Positions 7,038-15,127 of a stretch of DNA of 36,839 nucleotides are shown piece by piece (the stretch's first letter is position 1; every line of letters begins with the position of its first letter). A program made the position numbers and the translations under genes. Source of the DNA: a virus; IMG/VR virus record IMGVR_UViG_3300044998_001419, positions 1 through 36,839 of that record; one strand, written 5' to 3'. The notes beneath the pieces are model-generated. The model was given only the letters and a program-made list of their open reading frames with translations, searched no databases and was not told where the DNA came from.

Positions 7038-8042
7038 TCAGACGGCGAGGGTGACGATGGGTTCACCGGCGGCGAGCCGGAGGGCCAGGTCGAAGGCCCG
7101 GACCTTGAGGGCAGCCCCGGCTCCGAAGAGAGAGCTTTCGATCCGCTTGGAGGTGCGGTCGGCGTCGTCCCGGCCGCGGGTGGTCTTGTGGTGGTCGATG
7201 TACTCGGTCACGGCGTTGAAGGCGGCGAAGGCGGTGTGCCGGGTCTGCGGGATGTCGGCCCCCATGCCCTCCTCGAAGAGGCGGTTCAGGGTAAGCCGGA
7301 CGTTCTGGGCTCGGGCTGGGTGGCGACCGTCTGGGTCGGGGAAGAGAACCCCGAAGTACTCGTTGAGCCGAGCCTGGGTCGGGGACTGAGCTGCGAGGAA
7401 ATCGACCTTCTCGGCGAGTTGATCGAAGTGTTGGCGTGCGATGCCGAGGACTTGGCGGGCCTCGTTGACGCGGCTGGTCAGGTTCCCGCGGTGACGGATG
7501 GCGATGCCTTCGCCCCGGTGCTGGCGGTGAGCAAGGTTCCAAGTATTAGCACAAACGACGCGAATACTCGTGAAGAAGCACCGCAACGCGGAGCTTCCGT
7601 CGTGGCTATTCGAGAGGAGCAGGAAGGGGTCGATCTGGTCGTCGGAGCCGCGGACCCGGATGGAGTTGGGGAGCTTGGCGAGGAGCCAGACCCGCTCGCC
7701 TTTGCCCAGTGCCCCGGCCGTGTGGTACGCGACCTCGTCGCCGGCAGCGAGCTGATCCATGAAGTTGAAGCACTCGCGGTTTTGGATCGGGGTGTAGCCC
7801 TTGCTGACGACGCCGAGTACCTGGTGGGTGTCGGAGCGGACGACGGCCTTGCGGCGGGGGACGTGGAGGTCGCTGACGGTGCGGAGGGGCTGGAGATCGA
7901 CGGTGTAGTCCAGGCCGGCGGCAATGATGGCCTCTGCGGCAGTCGCAGGGCGTTCGAGACGGGTTCCCAGCCGGTGCCAGGGAGTCGGCCCGGCGTACAT
8001 CATGGCGGGCCGGCTGTTCGTGGTGGCGATGTCTGCGGGCAC
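7038..8042 (-). CDS. DUF932 (phage/plasmid-like) protein
   Basis: A 334-aa protein of the DUF932 family, widespread on phages and plasmids and of unknown biochemical role. Recognisable features are the N-terminal TPWHRLGTRLERPATAAEAI, the central QLGVVSKGYTPIQN-like core (LGVVSKGYTPIQNRECF), the GERVWLLAKLP strand and the CANTWNLA segment, followed by the family's helical second half (NEARQVLGIARQHFDQL, TAFAAFNAVTEYIDHH). Length is typical. The GTG start has GAGGAA upstream. It is first in the leftward early block, so its promoter probably lies in 8043-8305, divergent from the surface-protein gene. Confidence 0.88.
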   Translation of the reverse strand: MPADIATTNSRPAMMYAGPTPWHRLGTRLERPATAAEAIIAAGLDYTVDLQPLRTVSDLHVPRRKAVVRSDTHQVLGVVSKGYTPIQNRECFNFMDQLAAGDEVAYHTAGALGKGERVWLLAKLPNSIRVRGSDDQIDPFLLLSNSHDGSSALRCFFTSIRVVCANTWNLAHRQHRGEGIAIRHRGNLTSRVNEARQVLGIARQHFDQLAEKVDFLAAQSPTQARLNEYFGVLFPDPDGRHPARAQNVRLTLNRLFEEGMGADIPQTRHTAFAAFNAVTEYIDHHKTTRGRDDADRTSKRIESSLFGAGAALKVRAFDLALRLAAGEPIVTLAV

Positions 8043-8305
8043 GATGGTTCCTCACTGGTGGGTGGGTCAGAATGCCGTCACGTGTGGTTACCCTGACCTC
8101 CCGCAGTTGACCGGTACGAGGGATTCCAGAAATGCTGGGGGATTCATCGCTTCTCGAAGTGTTGTGGGCCGGGATGAAATAACGCACATGGAGAAGGAGA
8201 GGAGAAGCTTAGAACCATGTTTTTCTCTTGACGAGCAAAGCACGAATCGCGACTCTATTCCCCACTTCCTTGAACCCACCGATGCCGTACTGAGAACCGA
8301 CACCC

Positions 8306-11203
8306 ATGATTGGCCTTCGTCGTTGGCTGCTCGGTAAGGTCTTTTCGCGTCGCCCAACCTGTAACAGTCAGCCACGCCGAGGGGTTCATCTCGGCCTGGA
8401 ATCACTCGAAGTGCGGGATGTGCCATCCGCAGTGGCGATCAAGCAGCACTTGCAGGGTACGGCTGTCCTGGAAGAAGTCGGCTCGACGGCGATCATCCAA
8501 CTTCCCCAGCCCGTCGTGGCGGCGAACACGATCCTCGTTGGGAGCGAAGTGGTCGATGGATTGCACTATACCGACCCGCCGGTCCTCTTCGAACTCATCG
8601 ACCAGGACGGTAATCCCGTGACGGCGGAGGCTGTGCTCGCCACCCGAATCGGACCAAGTGTCTCGCCTCCGACTCCAGATCCGACTCCAGATCCGGGGGC
8701 AACCCAAACGGCCGTTGCGGGGGCATCATCGACGATTACCGTCGCAGCGGACGTTTTGGAGTTCCTGAGCGGTGTCCACGTCGAGCGGTTGTCAGCGACG
8801 TTTGACGTGAACGATACACAGGTCGCAGTCGCGGTCCCGCCACAAGCTCCAGGCACCAGTTCCTTCGTCATCCTCTCCGGCTCGATCGGCCAGGAAGTGG
8901 AGGGTGCTCAAGGGCAGTGGTCTGCGATGGGCGAACTGACCAATGCTGGCTCAACGCTTCTGCTGACTCGTCTTGAAAGCGGAGTCGCACTGACTGTCGG
9001 GGCTCAGATCGTCACGTTCGACGCAGACAGCGGTGCGACCGTACAGAGTGGGACGTTGACGGTCGATGGCACCGCGACGGCTTCGTACCTGTCCCACCCT
9101 GGGCAAGAAACGTTCCTTGTCAAGAGTGCAACAAGTACTGCGACCGCTCCGGATCTCGCGGTTGCGTACGGCAATGGTGTGATCGGCTTCGCGACAGGCA
9201 ACCCGAACCCTGTCCAAGTGAAATATGCTGTCGTCGCCATCCCCGGCATTGAGTTGCCCCCCGAGATGCCTTTGCCGCCCGAAACGAGCCCAGTGACCAG
9301 TCTGACCCCGTGGGGTCCAATCACGGCGATGGAGGGGGTGAACACCAACACGATCGCTCTCGGGCTGTTCACCGATTCAAGTTTTGGGATGGTCGGCTCG
9401 CAGGCGACGGCCCAGGTCAACTGGGGCGATGGATCAATCTCTTTTGGCCAAGTGTTGGCATTGGCGGATGCACCTGGACAATATGTGGTCGCGTGGGATC
9501 ACACCTATTCGGAGAGCGGAACCTACCAAGTTACTGTGAATGTATGGGACGGCACGTCCATAGTGGCAACCACCACTCTCACAGCGACAGTGTCGCCCTA
9601 CGCGGCAACCGATGACACCTATTACCTCGCTCATGACCGCACGTTGACAACCGATGCCACGTCGGGTTACCGCACGCTGTTTGAGAACGATAAGGTTGAC
9701 CCGCTGAGCCTCACTCTCATCGGCTTCCAGCAAGCCCAGCACGGAAGTGTGACCGTCGCCTCGGACGGATCGTTTGCCTACACCCCTCAGGCGGGGTATG
9801 TTGGCCTCGACTCCTTTACTTACACGGTTCAGTTTGGAGCAACGGTCTCGACTGCCACCGCGACGATCTATGTCCAGAACACGGGGCCGTTGGCGTTCGA
9901 CGATACCTTCTACGGCTCGTTCTCCGAAGGCTTTTCCCAGTACGTCTCCGATGCGGAGAGCTTCACTGGCAGCGTTCTGGCGAACGACTTTGATCTGGAA
10001 GATGCGATCTCGGTCGTTTCCTATTCTCAGCCCCAGTACGGTACTGTAACCGTTACACCTGACGGCCGCTTTACGTACACGCCCGGTCCGAACTTCGCAG
10101 GAACGGACTCCTTCTTCTACACGATTAGCGACGGAATGGTCACGGCGACAGCCAGGGTACAACTTCAACCCCTCGCCGCCGGCGTGGCTCCCCTGGGTGA
10201 AAATGCCCTCGTTCGAGCCAGTCAGCCGCAAATCCCGCCTCTCATTCCCCCGGCGGATATGGACCTCGTTGATTTCCTCCGAGCCGGGGCTCAGATCAAA
10301 CACATCTTCGCCAAAATCGAGGCTGATGTTCGTGCCGGTCGTCTCACCGCGTTAGTCAACCAGGCCGTCGGTGACAAGCCTATCCAGATCAACGATGATG
10401 TTGCCCTCTGGGCGGACAAAGACGGCAAAGTTCACGGTTCAGTACTGTTCGGCCGGGCGGATGCGATTGACCCGAATGACCCGCGACCGTTCTGGGAGAA
10501 GAAGGATCAGCCGTTCGGAACGTTGACTTATACCGGCTCACAGTTCATCGGCGAGTTGTCGATTCCGAGGGTGGATGACACTGGGAGAATCATCAACGTC
10601 GATACTCTGATGCTCGATAAGAACGGCCTGACCGGCGTGTTGCCTCTGACGGGGAACACGAAGATTAACTTCGACAAGGGCTTCTCATCCATCGAGACCG
10701 GCGATAAGGATTTCGATCTGTTGGTTGATAAGAAGGGGAACTTCAAAGTCTGGGCGAAGAAGGCCGACGGTGAACGTGTCGAAGTCATCAGCCGCAACAA
10801 TGACTTGTTCAAAATCAAGACGATTCCCTTCTCTGCCGAGATGTCAAAAGACGGGTTCGCCCTCACCTCCAAGAAGTATGGATCGATTGCTGCGACTTGG
10901 CAGAACTGGAAGAACCCGACGAAAGTTGATGTCGTCATCAATCTCGGCCGGGATCGCACCATTACGCTGGGATATGACTACACGCAGGGTCCGCTGAAGA
11001 AGACGATCTCGGCGATCCTGAACACCCCGACTACGAAGTTTGGCTTCAATTACACCTCCGGCAAAGTGGAATTCACGGGCAGTTATAAGTGGACCGGAAA
11101 CACCGCACCGTATGGAGCAATTGGGTACGCCAACGTCAAGCTGACGCTTGACAACGTCCTGAAGCAATCCTCGATTTGGATTCAGCTATCCGTCGAGTGG
11201 TAG
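8306..11203 (+). CDS. Large secreted/surface protein with PKD and cadherin-like repeats
   Basis: A 965-aa protein with a basic N-terminus and a planctomycete-style leader ending LGLESLEVRDVPS near residue 43, which marks secreted or surface proteins in this phylum. About 340-430 is a PKD-like domain (VNWGDGS, then YSESGTYQVTVNVWDG). Two cadherin-like/Ig-like repeats follow: 435-525 with HGSVTVASDGSFAYTPQAGY and 530-620 with YGTVTVTPDGRFTYTPGPNF, both ending DSFxYT. The last 300 residues are Gly/Lys/Asp-rich beta sequence ending in alternating aromatics (SIWIQLSVEW), perhaps a barrel or adhesin domain. Nothing resembles a phage tail fibre. It is divergent from the DUF932 gene and followed 16 bp later by a TPR gene. 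Base composition looks less GC-rich than the head genes, consistent with cargo. Confidence 0.85.
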   Translation: MIGLRRWLLGKVFSRRPTCNSQPRRGVHLGLESLEVRDVPSAVAIKQHLQGTAVLEEVGSTAIIQLPQPVVAANTILVGSEVVDGLHYTDPPVLFELIDQDGNPVTAEAVLATRIGPSVSPPTPDPTPDPGATQTAVAGASSTITVAADVLEFLSGVHVERLSATFDVNDTQVAVAVPPQAPGTSSFVILSGSIGQEVEGAQGQWSAMGELTNAGSTLLLTRLESGVALTVGAQIVTFDADSGATVQSGTLTVDGTATASYLSHPGQETFLVKSATSTATAPDLAVAYGNGVIGFATGNPNPVQVKYAVVAIPGIELPPEMPLPPETSPVTSLTPWGPITAMEGVNTNTIALGLFTDSSFGMVGSQATAQVNWGDGSISFGQVLALADAPGQYVVAWDHTYSESGTYQVTVNVWDGTSIVATTTLTATVSPYAATDDTYYLAHDRTLTTDATSGYRTLFENDKVDPLSLTLIGFQQAQHGSVTVASDGSFAYTPQAGYVGLDSFTYTVQFGATVSTATATIYVQNTGPLAFDDTFYGSFSEGFSQYVSDAESFTGSVLANDFDLEDAISVVSYSQPQYGTVTVTPDGRFTYTPGPNFAGTDSFFYTISDGMVTATARVQLQPLAAGVAPLGENALVRASQPQIPPLIPPADMDLVDFLRAGAQIKHIFAKIEADVRAGRLTALVNQAVGDKPIQINDDVALWADKDGKVHGSVLFGRADAIDPNDPRPFWEKKDQPFGTLTYTGSQFIGELSIPRVDDTGRIINVDTLMLDKNGLTGVLPLTGNTKINFDKGFSSIETGDKDFDLLVDKKGNFKVWAKKADGERVEVISRNNDLFKIKTIPFSAEMSKDGFALTSKKYGSIAATWQNWKNPTKVDVVINLGRDRTITLGYDYTQGPLKKTISAILNTPTTKFGFNYTSGKVEFTGSYKWTGNTAPYGAIGYANVKLTLDNVLKQSSIWIQLSVEW

Positions 11204-11219
11204 TCCCACGGAGGGCCTC

Positions 11220-12269
11220 ATGATGGGTTGGATCCCCCTGACGGTCTGGTTTCTACTCCCCTCCGGTCACGGGTGGATGGAGCGGCTGGACACATGGGCG
11301 TTTCACGCGTATCTTCGCGGCCAGTACGCCGCGGCCGAGCAGATGTGGACCGTCGTGGCGGAGTACTACCGCGGCAAGTCCGGCAAGCGTAATGAGTACG
11401 CCGAGGCTCTGAACATGCTAGCTCAGTCACAAGCTGCTGGAGGTAAGCAGCGTGACGCTGAGCAGAATATGCGGCTTGCATGTCGGTTGCTGGAATCGAC
11501 ATGGGGTGACGGGAAAGGGAAGACACCCGCGGCCGTTATTAACCTCATCCGGTTCCTTACGAAGATCGGTCGGTTCCGCGAGGCCGAAGAATTAGCTACG
11601 GCTCACTTTCGCAACACGGTTCGACTTTGGCCGGACGACCCGGAACAACACGCCGATGTACTACTCCTCTTCGTCCAACTCTACCTTGACAGCGGACGTT
11701 TGCCTGATGCAGAGAAGTGTGGACGGCGAGCGATTGAGTTGTACGGGAATGAACGAGTCTTCGAGACCATGATCGCGGCTGTGGCTACTGAGATGGCTTC
11801 GGTCTACATCCAACTCGGCAAGAAGAAAGAGGCCGAGAAGATGTTGGAGTTGGCGAAGAGGTCACGTGTATATCGCGATTCGCTGACGTTTGCCTGGGCC
11901 GATTACTACCTCGCGTTCGATCAGCCCAAGATGGTCCTCTTCGTGCTCGAGGCCAGATACCAGGCACTGAAGAAGGACGACCGGAAGCCATCTGAGCACC
12001 ACGTCGCACTTCTGAACGAGCGGTTAGGTGAAGCCGCGGTTCGACTCGGCGACGCCGCGACCGGGAAGAAGCTGCTCCACGCCTCCCTCGACAATTACGC
12101 GAAGGAACTGGGCCCAACCCACCCGCGGCTGGTGCGGACGTTGGAGACTTACGCCCGCCTTTTCCCTGATGAGGCCGAACCGTATCTCGCCCGAGCTAAG
12201 AAGGTCCGTGACCGGATGAGGGAGAACGAGCCGAAGGGCCTTAACGCTGCCATCGGCAAACTCCCCTGA
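11220..12269 (+). CDS. TPR-repeat protein
   Basis: A 349-aa protein with a short hydrophobic N-terminus (MGWIPLTVWFLLPSGHGW) that may be a weak signal, followed by helical repeats of tetratricopeptide type: HAYLRGQYAAAEQMWTVVAE, EALNMLAQSQAAGGKQRDAE, GRFREAEELATAHF, LDSGRLPDAEKCGRRA and QLGKKKEAEKMLELAKR. Near the end GPTHPRLVRTLETYARLF matches the kinesin-light-chain-like TPR signature. Such proteins scaffold other proteins. A GGAGGG ribosome site precedes the ATG. Only 16 bp separate it from the surface-protein stop, so the two form one transcript and may act together at the cell envelope. The partner is inferred from position. Confidence 0.85.
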   Translation: MMGWIPLTVWFLLPSGHGWMERLDTWAFHAYLRGQYAAAEQMWTVVAEYYRGKSGKRNEYAEALNMLAQSQAAGGKQRDAEQNMRLACRLLESTWGDGKGKTPAAVINLIRFLTKIGRFREAEELATAHFRNTVRLWPDDPEQHADVLLLFVQLYLDSGRLPDAEKCGRRAIELYGNERVFETMIAAVATEMASVYIQLGKKKEAEKMLELAKRSRVYRDSLTFAWADYYLAFDQPKMVLFVLEARYQALKKDDRKPSEHHVALLNERLGEAAVRLGDAATGKKLLHASLDNYAKELGPTHPRLVRTLETYARLFPDEAEPYLARAKKVRDRMRENEPKGLNAAIGKLP

Positions 12270-12368
12270 CTGACGCAGATCACCAGTCGTTTTTCCGCTG
12301 TGCGTGAGACATGTGGTTGCCGGGCCGGACGTGCTCTTGGCGATGATCCTGGGGCGAGGCGAAGGGGT

Positions 12369-12656
12369 TTATCCTGGCACTTCCCACCAGACGTGAATCG
12401 CGGTCGTGTTGCCCTGTTCGACGATGGGCAGGGTTGCTCGGACCCGGATAGCGGGCGACAAACGGAGCCATCGGGCGAAGGCTTGGCTGAGGGCGATCGG
12501 AAGGTCCGCGGGTGCGGGCGGGTCGAATGGGTCGGCGGTGAAGATGGACCAGCCGTCGCCGAGGTCGGTCCGCTCTGCCTTTCCCGCGGTCCGCCGTAGG
12601 GGTGGTTGCTTCGTGACGGAGTGGCCGGGGGCTGGCGGGTGGATTTCCGAAACCAT
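12369..12656 (-). CDS. Hypothetical protein
   Basis: A 95-aa protein starting at an ATG with GGAG eight bases upstream. It has a Pro-rich N-terminus, then GDGWSIFTADPFDPPAPADL, a helix (PIALSQAFARWLRLSP) and two C-terminal strands ending TAIHVWWEVPG, which suggests a small alpha/beta fold. Not recognised. It lies 86 bp downstream of the sliding-clamp gene in the same direction, so it may share its transcript. It faces the TPR gene tail to tail. Confidence 0.6.
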   Translation of the reverse strand: MVSEIHPPAPGHSVTKQPPLRRTAGKAERTDLGDGWSIFTADPFDPPAPADLPIALSQAFARWLRLSPAIRVRATLPIVEQGNTTAIHVWWEVPG

Positions 12657-12742
12657 CGTCTGCTCCGTCGTGTGGCGGGCGGCGGTATTGACTTCCCTTG
12701 GCCTCGAATGCGGGGCCGGTTCCCGGAGGGGTTCCGTCGCCG

Positions 12743-13942
12743 TCAGCACAGCGGCATGACCAGGTAGGAGTAGCTCGGACCGTGGCGGAACAGGATGGGC
12801 CTTTTCGGGTCGGTCAGTTCCAGGGCGATAGTCTGGTCGGCGGGCAGGACTCGTAGGGCGTCGGTAACGAACTTCGGGTCCAGGGCGACGGTAACCGGCT
12901 CGCCGGAGTATTCGATGGCTAGCTGCACCTTCGAGCGGCCGGCGTCGGGGGAACGGGTTTCGAGGGTGAGGATGTTGTCCTTGAAGGTGAACTCGACCCC
13001 CTGGCTCTCTCGGTCGGCGAGAACGGCGGCCTGACGGATGACGGAGTGGAAGATTCCGACCGCCAGCGGAATCTCGACCTTCTTGGTCTTCGGGAGGATG
13101 TCGCGGTACGGCGGGTACTTCCCTTCGAGGAGCCGGGTGTGGATGACCGCGGCCCCGACTCGGATCAGGGCCTCGTTCTCGCGGAGGGCGACCTTCACCG
13201 TCTGCTCGCGGTCGTCGAGGAGCCGTTCCAGCAGCTGCATCGCCTTGGTCGGGACGATGTGGTACTTCCCCGGCGGTTCGTTCCCCCCGTGGGCCTGGGC
13301 TTGGCACCGGGCGACGGCGAGACGTTTGCCGTCGGTGGCGACCAGCCGGAGTTCCTTCTCGTCCAGTTCCCAGAGGGTGCCGGTGAGAGCGTAGCGGGCT
13401 GCGTTGTCCTTGGCTGCGGCGAAGGTGGTGCGGCGGATCGCGTCGCGGAGTTGCCCCGCGGTGACCGTGTGGTGTTGTTTCGAGCGGGGGGTCGGCACCT
13501 CCGGGAAGTTCGCCGGGTCTTCGGCGTTCAACTCGAACTCGGACTGCCCCGCCCGGATCAGCGTGGTGGGGTCGCCCGTCTCAACGGTGACGGTTTCTTC
13601 GGCCGTCTCCCGCAGGATGGCGATGAGCCGGTTGGCCGGGAGGAGGAACTGTACCGGAGCGTCGGCTTGAACGCCGGCCACGTCGAGGCGGACGCCGATC
13701 TCCAGGTCCGTTGCTTCGATGGTGCATCGGCTCGGCGTGGCGGCCAGTTTCAAGTTTTGCAGTGTCGGCCGGTGCGAGTTGGCTGGGACGGCGACGTTGG
13801 CGAGTTGACAGGCGGCGAGGAGGTCGGCCCTTTGGCAGACGAGTTTCGGTCCTGACCTGGTCGGCGGTGGGGGTTGCGGACGGTCCCGCCGGGAACGGGT
13901 ACGGGGCGGTTCCGGCGGGGCGGCGGTCGCGGACGGCGGCAC
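12743..13942 (-). CDS. dnaN: DNA polymerase III beta subunit (sliding clamp)
   Basis: A 399-aa ring-forming processivity clamp that tethers the replicative polymerase to DNA. The three-domain DnaN pattern is clear: domain 1 with LLAACQLANVAVP and TLQNLKL; the FLLPANRLIAILRE and FPEVP segments; domain 2 with LRDAIRRTTFAAAKD and LRLVATDGKRLAVAR; domain 3 with EGKYPPYRDILP and the C-terminal YSYLVMPLC, close to the usual YLVMPMR end. About 32 Pro/Arg-rich residues precede the normal N-terminus. The GTG start has GGAGG upstream. A clamp inside a phage-like element, together with the clamp-loader-like gene at 34016-34891, suggests a partly private replication machinery. The chromosomal dnaN would not normally sit in such a context. 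Confidence 0.93.
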   Translation of the reverse strand: MPPSATAAPPEPPRTRSRRDRPQPPPPTRSGPKLVCQRADLLAACQLANVAVPANSHRPTLQNLKLAATPSRCTIEATDLEIGVRLDVAGVQADAPVQFLLPANRLIAILRETAEETVTVETGDPTTLIRAGQSEFELNAEDPANFPEVPTPRSKQHHTVTAGQLRDAIRRTTFAAAKDNAARYALTGTLWELDEKELRLVATDGKRLAVARCQAQAHGGNEPPGKYHIVPTKAMQLLERLLDDREQTVKVALRENEALIRVGAAVIHTRLLEGKYPPYRDILPKTKKVEIPLAVGIFHSVIRQAAVLADRESQGVEFTFKDNILTLETRSPDAGRSKVQLAIEYSGEPVTVALDPKFVTDALRVLPADQTIALELTDPKRPILFRHGPSYSYLVMPLC

Positions 13943-14130
13943 GAGGGAATCCTCCGGGTCGGAAGTGGGTCTCCCCGCAGATACCCTCAGTGGACCGCGT
14001 GGATCGTGGGTGATGAAGTCCTCACCAAAGTAGCATTTCGTGACGTTGTGCAGCTTTGGTGGTGTGAGCGACGTAGCTTCTGGGCATGGCGTTCAAGGGA
14101 TAGGTGAGTTCGAGATGTTATTCGGAACGC

Positions 14131-15087
14131 TCAGTGCCGGGTGTCTTGGTCGAGAAGTCTCGCGAATGGCTCGTCCCCGAGACGGGCTAGGACTAATCGC
14201 ATCCCTGTGTCGTCGCCAAGCCGACGAAGTTTGTGAAAGAGCAACACCGTCAGGAGTCGAGCCCAGTAAGGATGCACTGGGAAAGTCATCGATGGATCTG
14301 CAGGCGGCGACTGTCTGATTAACCGCTCGAATTGAAGGAAGGCGAGAAGCTCTTCGGGAGCCGCCATCGGTTGCATCTGCGATGTCGTGTCGAAGCTCCG
14401 GTGGGCTCGGATACGGCTGGCTCGATCGTAATCGTCACGATAAAGGTGGATCGACCCGACCATGTGTTGATACCAACCGACGTCGAGGCCGAGTTGGCAA
14501 GCCATCAACTCCTGAAGCATGGTGAAGAAAAAGATGTCATAGCCGAACCCCATCATGATATCGTTACTTCGCATGAAGTTTGATAAACACAGGCGTCCTT
14601 CCCGCACCATGAAATGAAGTGTGACGGTGCAGGGTACATCAGGAGCTTCGGTAGAGACACTCAGGTCATCCATCGTGAAGAATGGGAGGATCGCTCGGCG
14701 GGTGTCTGGGTCCTTGGCCAGGAGTTGCCTGATCCGATCCCACGGACTCACTTCGGTACCCTGGCCGGAGAAAAGGCGGAACCCGTAGCAGCTACCTCGG
14801 ATGGTACGGCCGTCGCCCGACACCTGACGCCACCGCTGAGAGTAGTGGGCGATGAACTCGAGCTGATCGGAACCTGAAGCATGCCAACAGAACTCACCGA
14901 TCGCGTAGGCGATACTCCATCGCCTGACGGGATTGAAGATGAGCCGAGAACGAGGGTTCGCGATCCGGAACACGGAGTCGGTGCATTCGAGGCTGGGGAG
15001 TCCGCGAGGCGAAACCTCATACCCGTTGTCGAGTATGTGAGCCAGTTCCCCCAGAAACGCAGCATCGAGAGTTGGGTAGGTCTTCAT
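14131..15087 (-). CDS. Divergent thymidylate synthase-family protein, dCMP-type signature
   Basis: A 318-aa ThyA-superfamily protein. ThyA enzymes transfer a one-carbon unit from methylenetetrahydrofolate to C5 of a pyrimidine nucleotide. Visible landmarks: Glu65 in AIGEFCW, nucleophile Cys153 in VPCTVTLHF, phosphate-binding Arg173 in FMRSNDIMMG, and His214/Tyr216 in GSIHLYRDD. Spacing from Cys153 to Arg173 (20) and to Asp184 (31) equals E. coli ThyA Cys146-Arg166-Asn177. Position 184 (GFGYDI) is therefore Asp where ThyA has Asn. Asp is what dCMP hydroxymethylases use to read cytosine, and the same change redirects ThyA to dCMP. The usual His after the nucleophile is Thr. The last 100 residues are not ThyA-like by eye. 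It follows the deaminase-fold gene by 40 bp. Family firm, substrate inferred. Confidence 0.8.
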   Translation of the reverse strand: MKTYPTLDAAFLGELAHILDNGYEVSPRGLPSLECTDSVFRIANPRSRLIFNPVRRWSIAYAIGEFCWHASGSDQLEFIAHYSQRWRQVSGDGRTIRGSCYGFRLFSGQGTEVSPWDRIRQLLAKDPDTRRAILPFFTMDDLSVSTEAPDVPCTVTLHFMVREGRLCLSNFMRSNDIMMGFGYDIFFFTMLQELMACQLGLDVGWYQHMVGSIHLYRDDYDRASRIRAHRSFDTTSQMQPMAAPEELLAFLQFERLIRQSPPADPSMTFPVHPYWARLLTVLLFHKLRRLGDDTGMRLVLARLGDEPFARLLDQDTRH

Positions 15088-15127
15088 CGGAGTTCCGGAC
15101 CGTCGGAGCGAGCGAGCATGACCGTAG

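Noticed and set aside
8306-11203. Phage tail fibre interpretation of the large repeat protein
   Set aside because: It has a secretion-type planctomycete leader and PKD/cadherin-like domains, lies on the strand opposite to the phage genes, and is paired with a TPR gene rather than a chaperone.
14131-15087. Ordinary thymidylate synthase
   Set aside because: Asp replaces the uracil-reading Asn, Thr replaces the His after the nucleophile, and the C-terminal third does not match ThyA.
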